From: Pseudomonas campi
GTDB lineage: Bacteria; Pseudomonadota; Gammaproteobacteria; Pseudomonadales; Pseudomonadaceae
Reading direction: 5' to 3'
Assembly (NCBI RefSeq): GCF_013200955.2
Contig: NZ_CP053697.2
Location: 1,736,001-1,800,000, forward strand
Length of the DNA: 64,000 nucleotides
Part shown: piece by piece, positions 10,156 to 19,785 of the stretch
Layout: each line of letters opens with the position of its first letter
Numbering within the stretch: the first letter of the stretch is position 1
Made by a program: the position numbers and the translations under genes
The notes under the pieces: model-generated
The model's input: the letters and a program-made list of their open reading frames with translations, nothing else
The model's database searches: none
What the model was told of the DNA's origin: nothing

Positions 10156-10831
10156 TAAGGCAGTCCTGAGTTGCCGCAACCTGGGCAAGAGTTATGAGGA
10201 AGGGCCGCAGACGGTCGACGTGCTGACCAACGTTGCGCTGGAGCTGTTGCCGGGGGAGCGCGTGGCCATCGTCGGCAGTTCCGGTTCTGGCAAAAGCACC
10301 CTGCTGAACATGCTTGGCGGTCTGGATACCCCGAGCCAGGGCAGCGTCTGGCTGGCAGGCGAGGAGCTGTCCGCGCTGAACGAGAAGGCGCGCGGCCTGC
10401 TGCGCAACCGGGCGCTGGGCTTCGTCTATCAGTTCCACCATCTGCTGCCGGAGTTCACTGCGCTGGAGAACGTGTGCATGCCGCTGCTGATTGGCAAGAC
10501 GCCGATCGCCGAGGCCCGTCAGCGCGCCACGGCGCTGCTGGAGCGGGTCGGCCTGGGCCATCGCCTGAGCCACAAGCCGGCCGAGCTGTCCGGTGGCGAG
10601 CGTCAGCGCGTGGCGATCGCCCGTGCCCTGGTCAATCGTCCGGCGCTGGTTTTGCTCGACGAGCCTACTGGCAACCTCGACCAGCACACCGCCCACGGCA
10701 TCCAGGAGCTGATGCGCGAACTCAGCGCCTCGTCGCAGACCGCCTTCCTGGTGGTGACCCACGACCTGCAGCTGGCCCAGCAGATGGACCGGGTGCTGCG
10801 TCTGGAAGACGGTAAGCTGGTGGCCGCCTGA
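10148..10831 (+). CDS. lolD: Lipoprotein-releasing ABC ATPase
   Basis: LolD, 227 residues, the ATPase of LolCDE. Walker [10 protein letters not shown] at residues 43-51, signature LSGGERQ from 147, Walker B LVLLDE at 167-172 followed by PTGNLD. The ATG at 10148 was chosen because it overlaps the lolC stop and matches the family length. It is flanked by two permease genes in one tight operon. Confidence 0.97.
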   Translation: MSDKAVLSCRNLGKSYEEGPQTVDVLTNVALELLPGERVAIVGSSGSGKSTLLNMLGGLDTPSQGSVWLAGEELSALNEKARGLLRNRALGFVYQFHHLLPEFTALENVCMPLLIGKTPIAEARQRATALLERVGLGHRLSHKPAELSGGERQRVAIARALVNRPALVLLDEPTGNLDQHTAHGIQELMRELSASSQTAFLVVTHDLQLAQQMDRVLRLEDGKLVAA

Positions 10832-10832
10832 T

Positions 10833-12077
10833 ATGTTCCGGCCTATCGCACTCTTCATCGGTACCCGTTACACCCGCGCCAAGCGGCGCAATCACTACAT
10901 CTCCTTCATCTCGCTGACCTCGATGATCGGTCTCGGTCTCGGCGTGCTGGCGATGATAGTCGTACTCTCGGTGATGAACGGTTTCCAGAAGGAAATGAGC
11001 ACGCGCATCCTCGGTATGGTGCCGCACGCCACCCTCAGCGCCGAGCAGCCGCTGGCTGACTGGAATGCCGTGGCCGAGGTGGCCAAGCGCAACCCGCAGG
11101 TTACCGGTGCGGCGCCTTTTGCCGAGCTGGAGGGGATGTTCTCCTACCGCGGCATCATGCAGCCGATCCAGATCAACGGCGTCGATCCGGCCCAGGAACA
11201 GCAGGTCTCGATCATCGGCCAGCATATGGTCCAGGGGCGCCTGGACGACCTGCGTCCCGGCGAGTTCGGCGTGATCATCGGCGAGGTGACGGCGCGGCGC
11301 TTCCGCCTCAATGTCGGTGACAAACTGACCCTGATCGTGCCCGAAGTGAGCAGTGCGGCCGGTGGCATCACGCCGCGCATGCAGCGCCTTAATGTGGTCG
11401 GCGTGTTCAAGGTGGGCGCCGAGCTGGATGGCAGCCTGGCGCTGATCAGCATCGCCGATGCCTCGAGCATCCAGCGCTTCGCCCCGCAACAGGTGCAGAG
11501 CGTGCGTGTCGCGCTCAAGGACCTGTACCAGGCGCCGCAGGTTTCCGCTGCCATCGCCGCCAGCCTGGGCACGGGCTACAAGGCCAATGACTGGACCCAC
11601 ACCCAGGGCAGCCTGTTCAGTGCGATGAAGATGGAGAAGACCATGATCGGTCTGCTCCTGCTGCTGATCATCGCGGTCGCCGCGTTCAATATCATCGCCA
11701 CCCTGGTCATGGTGGTGGCCGACAAGCGATCCGATATCGCCATCCTGCGCACCCTCGGCGCCACGCCGTGGCAGATCATGAGCACCTTCATGGTTCAGGG
11801 CACGGTGATTGGCAGCATCGGCACGCTGATTGGCGGTGTGCTGGGGGTGGTTGTCGCCCTCAACGTGAGTGGCTGGGTGGCTTGGCTGGAGCGGGTCAGT
11901 GGCACCCATATCCTCAGTTCGGATGTTTACTACATCAACAATCTGCCCTCCGATCTGCAGGCCGGTGATGTCCTGCTGATCTGTGGTGCGGCGTTGCTGA
12001 TGAGCTTCCTGGCCACCCTGTACCCGGCCTGGCGCGCTTCCCGCACCCAACCGGCGGAAGCGCTGCGTTACGATTGA
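10833..12077 (+). CDS. lolE: Lipoprotein-releasing ABC permease (second LolC/E copy)
   Basis: 414 residues, clearly homologous to the first permease along its whole length ([13 protein letters not shown] at the start, [18 protein letters not shown] at the end). Same topology: one helix, a periplasmic domain, three helices. Starts 1 base after the lolD stop. Two different permeases flanking LolD fit a LolCDE heterocomplex rather than the single-permease LolF type. Followed by a bidirectional terminator. Confidence 0.94.
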   Translation: MFRPIALFIGTRYTRAKRRNHYISFISLTSMIGLGLGVLAMIVVLSVMNGFQKEMSTRILGMVPHATLSAEQPLADWNAVAEVAKRNPQVTGAAPFAELEGMFSYRGIMQPIQINGVDPAQEQQVSIIGQHMVQGRLDDLRPGEFGVIIGEVTARRFRLNVGDKLTLIVPEVSSAAGGITPRMQRLNVVGVFKVGAELDGSLALISIADASSIQRFAPQQVQSVRVALKDLYQAPQVSAAIAASLGTGYKANDWTHTQGSLFSAMKMEKTMIGLLLLLIIAVAAFNIIATLVMVVADKRSDIAILRTLGATPWQIMSTFMVQGTVIGSIGTLIGGVLGVVVALNVSGWVAWLERVSGTHILSSDVYYINNLPSDLQAGDVLLICGAALLMSFLATLYPAWRASRTQPAEALRYD

Positions 12078-12097
12078 AGTGCAGATGTGAGCCATAG

Positions 12098-12126
12098 AAA
12101 ACGCCGCTATCAGCGGCGTTTTTTTA
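12098..12126. terminator. Bidirectional terminator lolE / DUF2062 gene
   Basis: Stem AACGCCGCT / AGCGGCGTT with a 3-base loop, T-run on the + strand and A-run on the other side, so it can stop transcripts from both converging genes. The leftward gene's TAA stop lies in the T-run. Confidence 0.88.
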
Positions 12127-12657
12127 TTCTGGCGTGGCCTGTTGCAGGCGCCGTTCCTGGCGCTTGCGCCAGTTGTGCCGTACCCACCAGCGCCAGTAGA
12201 GCATGGTCAGGTTGTAGGCCAGTACGGCAAAGGTCAGCCCGGCAATCAGCGAGCCAAGCAGGAATGGCTGCCAGAGTAGGGCCAGTTCCCCGGTGATCCA
12301 CGCCCAGGTCAGTTCGTCGGGCAGCAGCATCGGCGGAATACCCATGATCCAGGCCCCCAGCTTGTAGGTGCAGTAGAACACCGGCGGCATGGTGATCGGG
12401 TTGGTCAGCCAGACCAGACCCACGGAGATTGGCAGGTTGGCCCGCAGCGGTACGGCAAAGCTGGCAGCAATCAGCATCTGCATGGGCAGTGGCACAAAAG
12501 CACAGAACAAACCAACGGCCATGGCCCGCGCCACCGAATGACGGTTGAGGTGCCAGAGGTTGGGGTCGTGCAGCAGGGCGCCGAGGAAGCGCAGTGATTT
12601 GTTGGTCCGGATGCTCTCCGGATCGGGCATGTAGCGCTTGAATAAACGACGCGGCAT
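12124..12657 (-). CDS. DUF2062 membrane protein
   Basis: 177 residues, DUF2062 family. Three or four hydrophobic segments are seen, including the conserved block with NLPISVGLVWLTNPITMPP, typical of the family. The N-terminus is basic (MPRRLFKRYMPDPESIR). The function is unknown. It is transcribed alone, converging on lolE and divergent from comEC. Confidence 0.87.
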   Translation of the reverse strand: MPRRLFKRYMPDPESIRTNKSLRFLGALLHDPNLWHLNRHSVARAMAVGLFCAFVPLPMQMLIAASFAVPLRANLPISVGLVWLTNPITMPPVFYCTYKLGAWIMGIPPMLLPDELTWAWITGELALLWQPFLLGSLIAGLTFAVLAYNLTMLYWRWWVRHNWRKRQERRLQQATPE

Positions 12658-12779
12658 GAAAACTCTCGGGTGGCTGAAGCGCGGCTATTATGCACCGATT
12701 GTCGGTGACTGGCTTGTGACAGGCCGGTAACGCGAGATAAGCGGTGCCCCAGGATGGTGGCGCCCACTGGGAGAACGGA

Positions 12780-15005
12780 ATGCGCACAGGGATGTTGGCG
12801 CTGGCCGCCGGATTGGCCAGCCTGACCGTATTGCCGGCGTTGCCGCCGACCTGGCTGCTATGGCTGGTGCTGCCGGTCGGGCTGATGCTGTTGCCCTATC
12901 GCAGCTATCCGCTGGCTTTGTTCCTCTTCGGTTTGGGCTGGGCCTGCGTTTCTGCACAGTGGGCGCTGGGCGAGCGTCTGCCTGCCGAACTGGATGGGCA
13001 AACCCTGTGGCTGGAAGGGCAGGTGGTCGGCCTGCCGGAGCAGCGCGCGGGTGTGGTGCGCTTCCATCTCGTTGATGCGGTGGCGCGGCGCCATGCCTTG
13101 CCGGACAAGCTGCGCCTGGCCTGGTATGACGGCCCCACACTGCAGGCCGGCGAGCGCTGGCGTCTGGCGGTGCGTCTCAAACGCCCGCAGGGGCTGGTCA
13201 ATCCACAGGGCTTCGACTACGAAGCCTGGCTGCTGGCGCAGCGGATCGGTGCGACGGGCACGGTCAAACAGGGTGAGTTGCTGGCTCCGGCGAGCGGCAT
13301 GACTGCCTGGCGCGATAGGCTGCGTCAGCGTCTGCTGCATGTCGATGCCCAGGGGCGGGCCGGGGCGCTGGCTGCCCTGGTGCTGGGCGATGACTCGGGT
13401 CTGACGCTGGCGGACTGGCGTCTGCTGCAGGACACCGGCACCGTGCACCTGTTGGTGATCTCCGGCCAGCATGTGGCGTTGCTGGCGGCCTTGCTCTATG
13501 GCCTGGTCGCCGGTTTGGCACGCCTTGGCTTTTGGCCGCGCTGCCTGCCCTGGTTGCCGGCGGCTTGCACCTTGGCCTTTGTCGGCGCCCTGGCTTATGG
13601 CCTGCTGGCGGGCTTCGAGGTGCCGGTGCGGCGGGCCTGCGTGATGATCGCAGTGGTGCTGCTCTGGCGCTTGCGCTTTCGTCATCTGGGCGTGTGGACG
13701 CCATTGCTGCTGGCCTGGATCGCCGTGCTGCTGATCGAGCCGTTGGCGGTGCTGCAGGCGGGTTTCTGGTTGTCGTTCGGCGCGGTGGCACTGTTGGCCC
13801 TGGTCTTCAGCGGGCGCCTCGGCGCCTGGCCCTGGTGGCTGGTGTGGTGGCGCGCGCAGTGGACGCTAGCCCTCGGCCTGTTGCCGCTGTTTCTTGCTCT
13901 GAGCCTGCCGATCAGTGCCAGCGGGCCATTGGCCAACCTGTTCGCGGTGCCCTGGGTGAGCTTTCTGGTGGTGCCGCTGGCTTTGCTGGGCACCCTGTTG
14001 TTGCCAGTGCCTGGGGTGGGCGAGGGGCTGTTGTGGCTGGCCGGTGGCCTGCTCGAACTGTTGTTCCAGCTGCTGGGACTGTTGGCCGCGGCGCTGCCGG
14101 CCTGGCTGCCCATGCAGTTGCCCGTCTGGGCCTGGGTGCTGGTCAGCCTCGGCGTCTGCCTGCTTCTGTTACCGGCGGGTGTGCCGTTACGGATCCTGGG
14201 GCTGCCGTTGCTCTTGCCGCTGCTGTTTCCACCGCAGCAGCTGCCGGCACAGGGGCAGGCGCAAGTCTGGCAGCTGGATGTGGGGCAGGGCCTGGCAGTG
14301 CTGGTGCGTACCCGCGAGCATGCCTTGTTGTATGACGCCGGGCCGCGCTACGGCGATTTTGACCTGGGCGAGCGGGTGGTCGTGCCATCCCTGCGTGCCC
14401 TGGGGGTTAGCAGGCTGGATGTCATGCTGCTCAGTCACGCCGACAGCGACCACGCCGGGGGTGCGCTGGCCGTGCAGCAACGCTTGCCGGTGGCGCGGGT
14501 GCTGAGCGGCGAGGCGACTGTGTTGCCGCAGCAACTGGCGGCTGAGTCCTGCGTGGATGGCGCCAGTTGGCTGTGGGATGGCGTGCGCTTCACCACCTGG
14601 CGCTGGGCGCAGGCGGCGGAGGGTAATCAGGCGTCCTGCGTACTCAAGGTCGAAGCGGCGGGGGAGAACCTGCTGCTCACTGGCGATATCGATATGGCGG
14701 CCGAGCGTGCGCTGTTGGCCGAGGGGCGCGAGTTGCGCGCGGACTGGCTGCAGATTCCCCATCACGGCAGTCGCACTTCGTCCTCGGCGGCGTTTATCGA
14801 GGCGGTAGCACCCTCTGCGGCGCTGCTGTCGCGGGGCAACAACAATCCTTTCGGCCACCCCCATCCGCTGGTCGTGGCGAGCTACCGAGCGCGCGGGATC
14901 ACGCTCTACGACAACGTGGCCACAGGTGCCCTGCGTATTCGCCTGGGCGCGCGCGAGGCACCCTATGGCTGGCGCGAACGCCGGGTCTTCTGGCGGGAAA
15001 AATGA
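12780..15005 (+). CDS. comEC: ComEC/Rec2 DNA-uptake channel protein
   Basis: 741 residues. The N-terminal part (DUF4131 region, helices) is followed by the competence-domain membrane channel with many helices (about 230-490). The C-terminal metallo-beta-lactamase-like domain starts at LDVGQGLAVLV and has LLSHADSDHAGG (HxDxDH) near residue 550, LLTGDID and PHHGSRTSS. The protein carries single-stranded DNA across the inner membrane during transformation, and the C-terminal domain is proposed to degrade the other strand. ATG at 12780 was chosen over an in-frame GTG upstream. All metal-binding residues of the nuclease-like domain are present, so it looks intact. Confidence 0.94.
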   Translation: MRTGMLALAAGLASLTVLPALPPTWLLWLVLPVGLMLLPYRSYPLALFLFGLGWACVSAQWALGERLPAELDGQTLWLEGQVVGLPEQRAGVVRFHLVDAVARRHALPDKLRLAWYDGPTLQAGERWRLAVRLKRPQGLVNPQGFDYEAWLLAQRIGATGTVKQGELLAPASGMTAWRDRLRQRLLHVDAQGRAGALAALVLGDDSGLTLADWRLLQDTGTVHLLVISGQHVALLAALLYGLVAGLARLGFWPRCLPWLPAACTLAFVGALAYGLLAGFEVPVRRACVMIAVVLLWRLRFRHLGVWTPLLLAWIAVLLIEPLAVLQAGFWLSFGAVALLALVFSGRLGAWPWWLVWWRAQWTLALGLLPLFLALSLPISASGPLANLFAVPWVSFLVVPLALLGTLLLPVPGVGEGLLWLAGGLLELLFQLLGLLAAALPAWLPMQLPVWAWVLVSLGVCLLLLPAGVPLRILGLPLLLPLLFPPQQLPAQGQAQVWQLDVGQGLAVLVRTREHALLYDAGPRYGDFDLGERVVVPSLRALGVSRLDVMLLSHADSDHAGGALAVQQRLPVARVLSGEATVLPQQLAAESCVDGASWLWDGVRFTTWRWAQAAEGNQASCVLKVEAAGENLLLTGDIDMAAERALLAEGRELRADWLQIPHHGSRTSSSAAFIEAVAPSAALLSRGNNNPFGHPHPLVVASYRARGITLYDNVATGALRIRLGAREAPYGWRERRVFWREK

Positions 15006-15077
15006 GAACCGGGGAGGTCTGTTCGGCGACATCCCTATGCTAGAGTGGCGCCACTTTTCCGAGGGGGATGCACTACC

Positions 15078-15752
15078 GTGTGGGAACTGGTCAAAGCAGG
15101 CGGCTGGATGATGCTGCCGATCATTCTGTGTTCCATCGCAGCCGCCGGCATCATTGCCGAACGCCTGTGGACCCTGCGGCCCAGCCGCATCACCCCACCC
15201 CATCTGCTGGGTCAGGTGTGGCGCTGGATCAAGGACAAGAAGCTCAACAACGACAAACTCAAGGAGCTGCGCGCCGACTCGCCGCTGGGGCAGATCCTCG
15301 CCGCCGGCCTGGCCAACTCCAAGCATGGTCGCGAGATCATGAAGGAGTGCATTCAGGAAGCTGCGGCCCGGGTCATTCATGAGCTGGAGCGCTACCTCAA
15401 TGCCCTCGGCACCATTGCCGGCATCGCGCCGTTGCTGGGCCTGCTGGGTACCGTACTGGGCATGATCGATATCTTCAGCGCCTTCATCGGCGCCAATATG
15501 GCCAATGCCGCTGTGCTGGCCGGCGGTATTTCCAAGGCGTTGATCACCACCGCAGCGGGTCTGATGGTGGCGATCCCGGCACTGTTCTTCCACCGTTTCC
15601 TGCAGCGTCGGGTCGACGAGCTGGTGGTGGGCATGGAACAGGAAGCGATCAAGCTGGTGGAAGTGGTGCAGGGCGATCGTGAGGTCGACCTGACCGAGGC
15701 GCCTGCTGTGGCGACCAAGGCGGAAACCCGCAAAGAGGGCAAGAAGGCGTGA
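15078..15752 (+). CDS. ExbB/TolQ-family proton-channel protein
   Basis: 224 residues, MotA/TolQ/ExbB family. One helix near the N-terminus (residues 9-27) and two after residue 110, with the conserved GLLGTVLGMIDIFSAF and a following AGGISKALITTAAGLMVAIPA block. Begins with GTG (VWELVKAGGW). It overlaps the ExbD-like gene by 4 bp; the pair forms a proton-driven motor module that energises an unknown envelope process. Its linkage to comEC and lpxK is typical of Pseudomonas and differs from the tol-pal and tonB-exbBD loci. Confidence 0.88.
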   Translation: MWELVKAGGWMMLPIILCSIAAAGIIAERLWTLRPSRITPPHLLGQVWRWIKDKKLNNDKLKELRADSPLGQILAAGLANSKHGREIMKECIQEAAARVIHELERYLNALGTIAGIAPLLGLLGTVLGMIDIFSAFIGANMANAAVLAGGISKALITTAAGLMVAIPALFFHRFLQRRVDELVVGMEQEAIKLVEVVQGDREVDLTEAPAVATKAETRKEGKKA

Positions 15753-16180
15753 AGTTCCGGCGCAAACCGCGGGAAAACGTCGAGATCAACCTGGCTTCGT
15801 TGATCGACGTGGTGTTCATCCTGCTGCTGTTCTTCGTGGTCACCACCACCTTCACCCGCGAGACCCAGCTCAAGGTCGATCTGCCGGAAGCGGCCAGCGG
15901 CACGCCGCCGGAAGAAACCGCACTGAAGCAGATGGAAGTCTTGATCAGTGCCGAAGGCAGCTACTCGCTGAATGGCCAGGCCCTGCTGAAAAGCGACCTG
16001 GAAAGCCTGATGGCGGCCCTGGGCAAGGAATCCGCGGGTGACAACAGCCTGCCGCTGGTGATCAGCGCCGATGCGCAGACACCGCACCAGGCGGTGATCA
16101 CTGCCATGGATGCCGCCGGCAAGCTGGGCTTTGCCCACCTGCGCATCACCACGGTCGAGGCCGAAGCGGCCAAGCCCTGA
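15749..16180 (+). CDS. ExbD/TolR-family protein
   Basis: 143 residues, begins GTG. A short basic cytoplasmic start, one membrane helix ([17 protein letters not shown]) with the conserved Asp that carries protons (in [13 protein letters not shown]), then a periplasmic domain. Partner of the preceding ExbB-like protein. Its TGA overlaps the lpxK ATG by one base. Confidence 0.9.
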   Translation: MKFRRKPRENVEINLASLIDVVFILLLFFVVTTTFTRETQLKVDLPEAASGTPPEETALKQMEVLISAEGSYSLNGQALLKSDLESLMAALGKESAGDNSLPLVISADAQTPHQAVITAMDAAGKLGFAHLRITTVEAEAAKP

Positions 16181-17184
16181 TGGCGCTCTCCGACCGCCTG
16201 CTCGATGCCTGGTACCGCGGCCATCCGCTGCTGACCCTGCTGCGCCCGCTGGAGTGGTTGTACCGGCGGGTGGTGCAGGGCAAGCGCCAGGCGTTCGTTG
16301 CCGGGCGTGGCGAGATCTATCGCGCACCGGTGCCGGTCATAGTCGTCGGCAATATCACCGTCGGCGGTACCGGCAAGACCCCCCTGATTCTCTGGTTGAT
16401 CGAGCACTGCCGCCGTCGTGACCTGCGCGTCGGCGTGGTCAGTCGTGGCTACGGCGCCCAGCCGCCGCAGCTGCCCTGGCGGGTACGCGCCGAGCATTCG
16501 GCGGCCGAGGCAGGTGACGAACCGCTGCTGCTGGTGCAGCGCAGCGGTGTGCCGCTGGTGATCGATCCGCAGCGCTCGCGCGCCGTGCAGGCGCTGCTGG
16601 AGCAGGAAGCGCTGGACCTGATCCTGTGCGACGACGGTCTGCAGCACTACCGTCTGGCCCGCGACCTGGAGCTGGTGCTGATCGACGCCGCCCGTGGCCT
16701 GGGCAATCGCCGCTGCCTGCCTGCCGGGCCGCTGCGCGAGCCGGTCGAACGCCTGACTGAGGTGGATGCCGTGCTGTTCAATGGCGCCAGCGCCGACAGC
16801 GCGCAGGGTTATGCCTTCCGTCTGCAGCCGACGGCCCTGGTCAACCTGCGCAGTGGCGCGCGCGCCGCGCTCGATCACTTCCCGCCTGGCCAGGCCGTGC
16901 ATGCGGTGGCCGGCATCGGCAATCCGCAGCGTTTCTTCAACACCCTCGAGGCGTTAAACTGGCGGCCAATCGCGCATGCTTTCGCCGACCACGCCAGTTA
17001 CAGCCCGCAGCTGCTGAGCTTCAGCCCGCCACTGCCGCTGCTGATGACCGAGAAGGACGCGGTGAAATGCCGGGCCTTTGCCGCCGATGACTGGTGGTAC
17101 CTGGCGGTGGATGCCGTGCCGTCGGAGGCGTTCGTCGCCTGGCTGGATGGCGAGCTGAGCCGCCTGGTGCCGCTCAAGCGCTGA
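16180..17184 (+). CDS. lpxK: Tetraacyldisaccharide 4'-kinase
   Basis: LpxK, 334 residues, which phosphorylates the 4' position of the lipid A disaccharide precursor at the inner membrane. A P-loop [12 protein letters not shown] lies at about residues 57-68, after an N-terminal hydrophobic region. [16 protein letters not shown] is the family's second conserved block. Its position before kdsB groups lipid A and KDO activation. Confidence 0.95.
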   Translation: MALSDRLLDAWYRGHPLLTLLRPLEWLYRRVVQGKRQAFVAGRGEIYRAPVPVIVVGNITVGGTGKTPLILWLIEHCRRRDLRVGVVSRGYGAQPPQLPWRVRAEHSAAEAGDEPLLLVQRSGVPLVIDPQRSRAVQALLEQEALDLILCDDGLQHYRLARDLELVLIDAARGLGNRRCLPAGPLREPVERLTEVDAVLFNGASADSAQGYAFRLQPTALVNLRSGARAALDHFPPGQAVHAVAGIGNPQRFFNTLEALNWRPIAHAFADHASYSPQLLSFSPPLPLLMTEKDAVKCRAFAADDWWYLAVDAVPSEAFVAWLDGELSRLVPLKR

Positions 17185-17222
17185 CTCTTTCTGCTGTTTT
17201 CACTCTTTCCAAGGACATCCCC

Positions 17223-17408
17223 ATGGATCCCAAACTGCTCGATATCCTGGCCTGCCCGGTCTGCAAGGGCCCGCTGCAACTGAGCGAAGACAAGACCGAG
17301 CTGATCAGCAAGGGCGCCGGTCTGGCCTACCCGATTCGCGACGGCATCCCGGTGATGCTGGAAAGCGAGGCACGCACCCTCAACGTCGACGAACGCCTGG
17401 ACAAGTAA
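17223..17408 (+). CDS. Trm112/YcaR-like zinc-ribbon protein
   Basis: 61 residues, UPF0434/Trm112 family. Starts with [18 protein letters not shown], a Cys-x2-Cys knuckle, and continues with [13 protein letters not shown], the family signature. The E. coli homologue YcaR lies next to kdsB as well. Its role is unclear; Trm112 proteins activate methyltransferases in other organisms. The stop directly abuts the kdsB start. Confidence 0.9.
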   Translation: MDPKLLDILACPVCKGPLQLSEDKTELISKGAGLAYPIRDGIPVMLESEARTLNVDERLDK

Positions 17409-18173
17409 ATGACTGCCGCCTTTATCGTTGTCATCCCCGCGCGTTTCTCCTCCAGCCGCCTGCCGGGCAAGCCGCTGCAGGACATTGCCGGCAAACCGAT
17501 GGTCCAGCATGTCTGGGAACAGGCCAAGAAAAGCAGCGCGGCGCGGGTGGTCGTGGCCACCGACGATGCACGCATCTTCGAGGTGTGCCAGGGCTTTGGT
17601 GCCGAGGTGCTGATGACTGATGCCGCGCACAATTCTGGCACCGACCGTCTGGCCGAAGTGGCGACCCAGCTGGGTCTGGCTTCTGATGCCATCGTGGTCA
17701 ACGTGCAGGGCGACGAGCCGCTGATTCCGCCGAGCATCATCGATCAGGTGGCTGCCAACCTGGCCGCCAATCCGCAGGCTGGCATCGCCACCCTGGCCGA
17801 GCCGATCGAGGATGTGCAGGCGCTGTTCAATCCCAACGTGGTCAAGGTGGTCAGCGACAAGAGCGGCCTGGCCCTGACCTTTAGCCGTGCGCCGCTGGCC
17901 TGGGCCCGCGATGCCTTCGCCAAGAGCCGCGACGAGCTGCCGGCTGGGGTGCCCTATCGTCGCCATATCGGCATCTACGCCTACCGCGCCGGCTTCCTGC
18001 ATGACTTCGTGGCCTGGGGCCCGTGCTGGCTGGAAGACACCGAGTGCCTGGAACAGCTGCGCGCCCTGTGGCACGGCGTGCGTATCCATGTTGCCGATGC
18101 CTTGGAAGCACCGCCGGCCGGGGTCGATACCCCGGAAGACCTGGAGCGGGTACGCCGTTTGCTGGGGGCCTGA
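17409..18173 (+). CDS. kdsB: CMP-KDO synthetase
   Basis: KdsB, 254 residues, 3-deoxy-manno-octulosonate cytidylyltransferase, which makes CMP-KDO for lipid A inner core synthesis. The nucleotide-binding motif [15 protein letters not shown] (residues 9-23), NVQGDEPLI and [13 protein letters not shown] are all present. Starts immediately after the Trm112-like gene and overlaps the phosphatase ATG by one base. Confidence 0.97.
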   Translation: MTAAFIVVIPARFSSSRLPGKPLQDIAGKPMVQHVWEQAKKSSAARVVVATDDARIFEVCQGFGAEVLMTDAAHNSGTDRLAEVATQLGLASDAIVVNVQGDEPLIPPSIIDQVAANLAANPQAGIATLAEPIEDVQALFNPNVVKVVSDKSGLALTFSRAPLAWARDAFAKSRDELPAGVPYRRHIGIYAYRAGFLHDFVAWGPCWLEDTECLEQLRALWHGVRIHVADALEAPPAGVDTPEDLERVRRLLGA

Positions 18174-18637
18174 TGAAGGTTCTGTTCGTCTGCCTGGGCA
18201 ACATCTGCCGCTCACCGACTGCCGAGGGCGTGCTGCGTCAGCGCCTGCAGGCGGCCGGTCTGGGCGAGCGGGTGCAGGTGGACTCCGCCGGCACCGGTGA
18301 CTGGCATGTCGGCAAGGCGCCGGACCAGCGCACTCGGCTGGCGGCGCAGCGCCGTGGCTATGACCTGGCGCCGCTGCGCGCACGCCAGGTGGCGGTCGAG
18401 GACTTCCAGCGCTTCGACCTGATCCTGGCGATGGACCACAGCAATCTCAAGCATCTGCAGGCACTGCGCCCAGGCGTTGCGGCGGCCGAGCTGGACTTGT
18501 TCCTGCGCCGCTACCAGCTGGCCCTGGATGAAGTGCCGGACCCTTATTACGGCGGTGACGACGGCTTCGAACAGGTGCTCGACCTGATCGAGCAGGCCAG
18601 CGATGCCCTGCTCAATGAAATCAGGGGGCGCCTGTGA
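18173..18637 (+). CDS. Low-molecular-weight protein tyrosine phosphatase
   Basis: 154 residues. The phosphate-binding loop CLGNICRS gives C7-x5-R13 at the N-terminus, with general acid D123 in DPYYGG. Complete LMW-PTP by these residues. A role in exopolysaccharide or envelope regulation would be an inference; it is encoded between kdsB and murB with overlapping ends rather than beside a tyrosine kinase. Confidence 0.92.
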   Translation: MKVLFVCLGNICRSPTAEGVLRQRLQAAGLGERVQVDSAGTGDWHVGKAPDQRTRLAAQRRGYDLAPLRARQVAVEDFQRFDLILAMDHSNLKHLQALRPGVAAAELDLFLRRYQLALDEVPDPYYGGDDGFEQVLDLIEQASDALLNEIRGRL

Positions 18638-19653
18638 GCCTGTCGTTGCATGAAAATCTCTCGCTCAAGCCTTTCAACACCTTCGGCGTCGATGTACCGG
18701 CACGCCTGTTCGCCGAAGCCAGCAATGACCGGCAGGTGCGCGAGGCGCTGACCCTGGCCGCGCAACGCGAGCTGCCGCTGCTGGTGATCGGCGGCGGTAG
18801 CAACCTGTTGCTGACCGGCGCTGTCGAGGCCCTGGTGCTGCGCATGGCCAGTCGCGGCCTGCGCATCCTCAGCGATGACGGCGAGCGTGTGCTGGTCGAG
18901 GCCGAGGCCGGTGAGCCCTGGCATCCCTTCGTGCAGTGGAGCCTGGCGCAGGGCCTGGCCGGCCTGGAAAACCTCAGCCTGATCCCCGGCACGGTCGGTG
19001 CGGCGCCGATGCAGAACATCGGTGCCTACGGCGTGGAGATCAAGGATGTGTTCGCCGGCCTCACCGCCCTGGATCGCCAGACTGGCGAGCTGCGCGAGTT
19101 CGCTCTGGAGGAGTGCGCCTTCGCCTACCGTGACAGCCTGTTCAAGCAGCAGCCGGGGCGCTGGCTGATCCTGCGGGTGCGTTTTGCGCTCAGTCGCCAG
19201 ACCACGCTGCACCTGGATTACGGCCCGGTGCGCCAGCGCCTGCAGGCCGAAGGCATCGAGCAGCCGACGGCCAGCGATGTCAGTCGCGCCATCTGCGCCA
19301 TCCGCAGCGAGAAACTGCCGGACCCGGCGCTGCTGGGCAATGCCGGCAGCTTCTTCAAGAACCCGCTGGTACCTACTGAGCTGGCCGAGCGGATCCGCAC
19401 CGAGCAGGCCGATCTGGTCAGCTACCCGGCGGCTGATGGTCAGGTCAAACTGGCGGCCGGCTGGCTGATCGAGCGGGCAGGCTGGAAGGGCTTTCGTGAG
19501 GGTGATGCCGGCGTGCATCGCCTGCAGGCGCTGGTGCTGGTCAACTATGGCGCAGCCAGCGGCGCGCAGTTGCTGGCCCTGGCGCGGCGTATCCAGGCGG
19601 ATATCCTGGCGCGTTTTGGCGTAGAGCTGGAAATCGAGCCGAACATCCTTTGA
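18634..19653 (+). CDS. murB: UDP-N-acetylenolpyruvoylglucosamine reductase
   Basis: MurB, 339 residues, the FAD- and NADPH-dependent enzyme that makes UDP-MurNAc for peptidoglycan. FAD site GGGSNLLL near residue 53, IPGTVGAAPMQNIGAYG, and the catalytic-serine loop GNAGSFFKNP near residue 238. The length and the extra central segment fit the E. coli type I enzyme. The start GTG overlaps the phosphatase stop by 4 bp. A bidirectional terminator follows. Confidence 0.96.
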   Translation: MSLSLHENLSLKPFNTFGVDVPARLFAEASNDRQVREALTLAAQRELPLLVIGGGSNLLLTGAVEALVLRMASRGLRILSDDGERVLVEAEAGEPWHPFVQWSLAQGLAGLENLSLIPGTVGAAPMQNIGAYGVEIKDVFAGLTALDRQTGELREFALEECAFAYRDSLFKQQPGRWLILRVRFALSRQTTLHLDYGPVRQRLQAEGIEQPTASDVSRAICAIRSEKLPDPALLGNAGSFFKNPLVPTELAERIRTEQADLVSYPAADGQVKLAAGWLIERAGWKGFREGDAGVHRLQALVLVNYGAASGAQLLALARRIQADILARFGVELEIEPNIL

Positions 19654-19741
19654 ATTAAGCCTGCGTCTGTCGGAGTCGCTTCAGTCACGAGTTTCGCGAA
19701 TTAGTTCGCTCCGACAACATCACTCACTTTATTCCGGACAT

Positions 19742-19772
19742 AAAAAAGCCCCGCACCAGGCGGGGCTTTTTA
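19742..19772. terminator. Bidirectional terminator murB / acnB
   Basis: Stem AGCCCCGC / GCGGGGCT with a 5-base loop, T-run after and A-run before, placed between the converging murB and acnB genes. Confidence 0.9.
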
Positions 19773-19785
19773 TTGCAGCTAACGC

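Noticed and set aside
15020-15060. Promoter for the ExbB-like gene (TATGCT near 15036)
   Set aside because: No -35 box at a suitable distance; the -10 alone is not enough.
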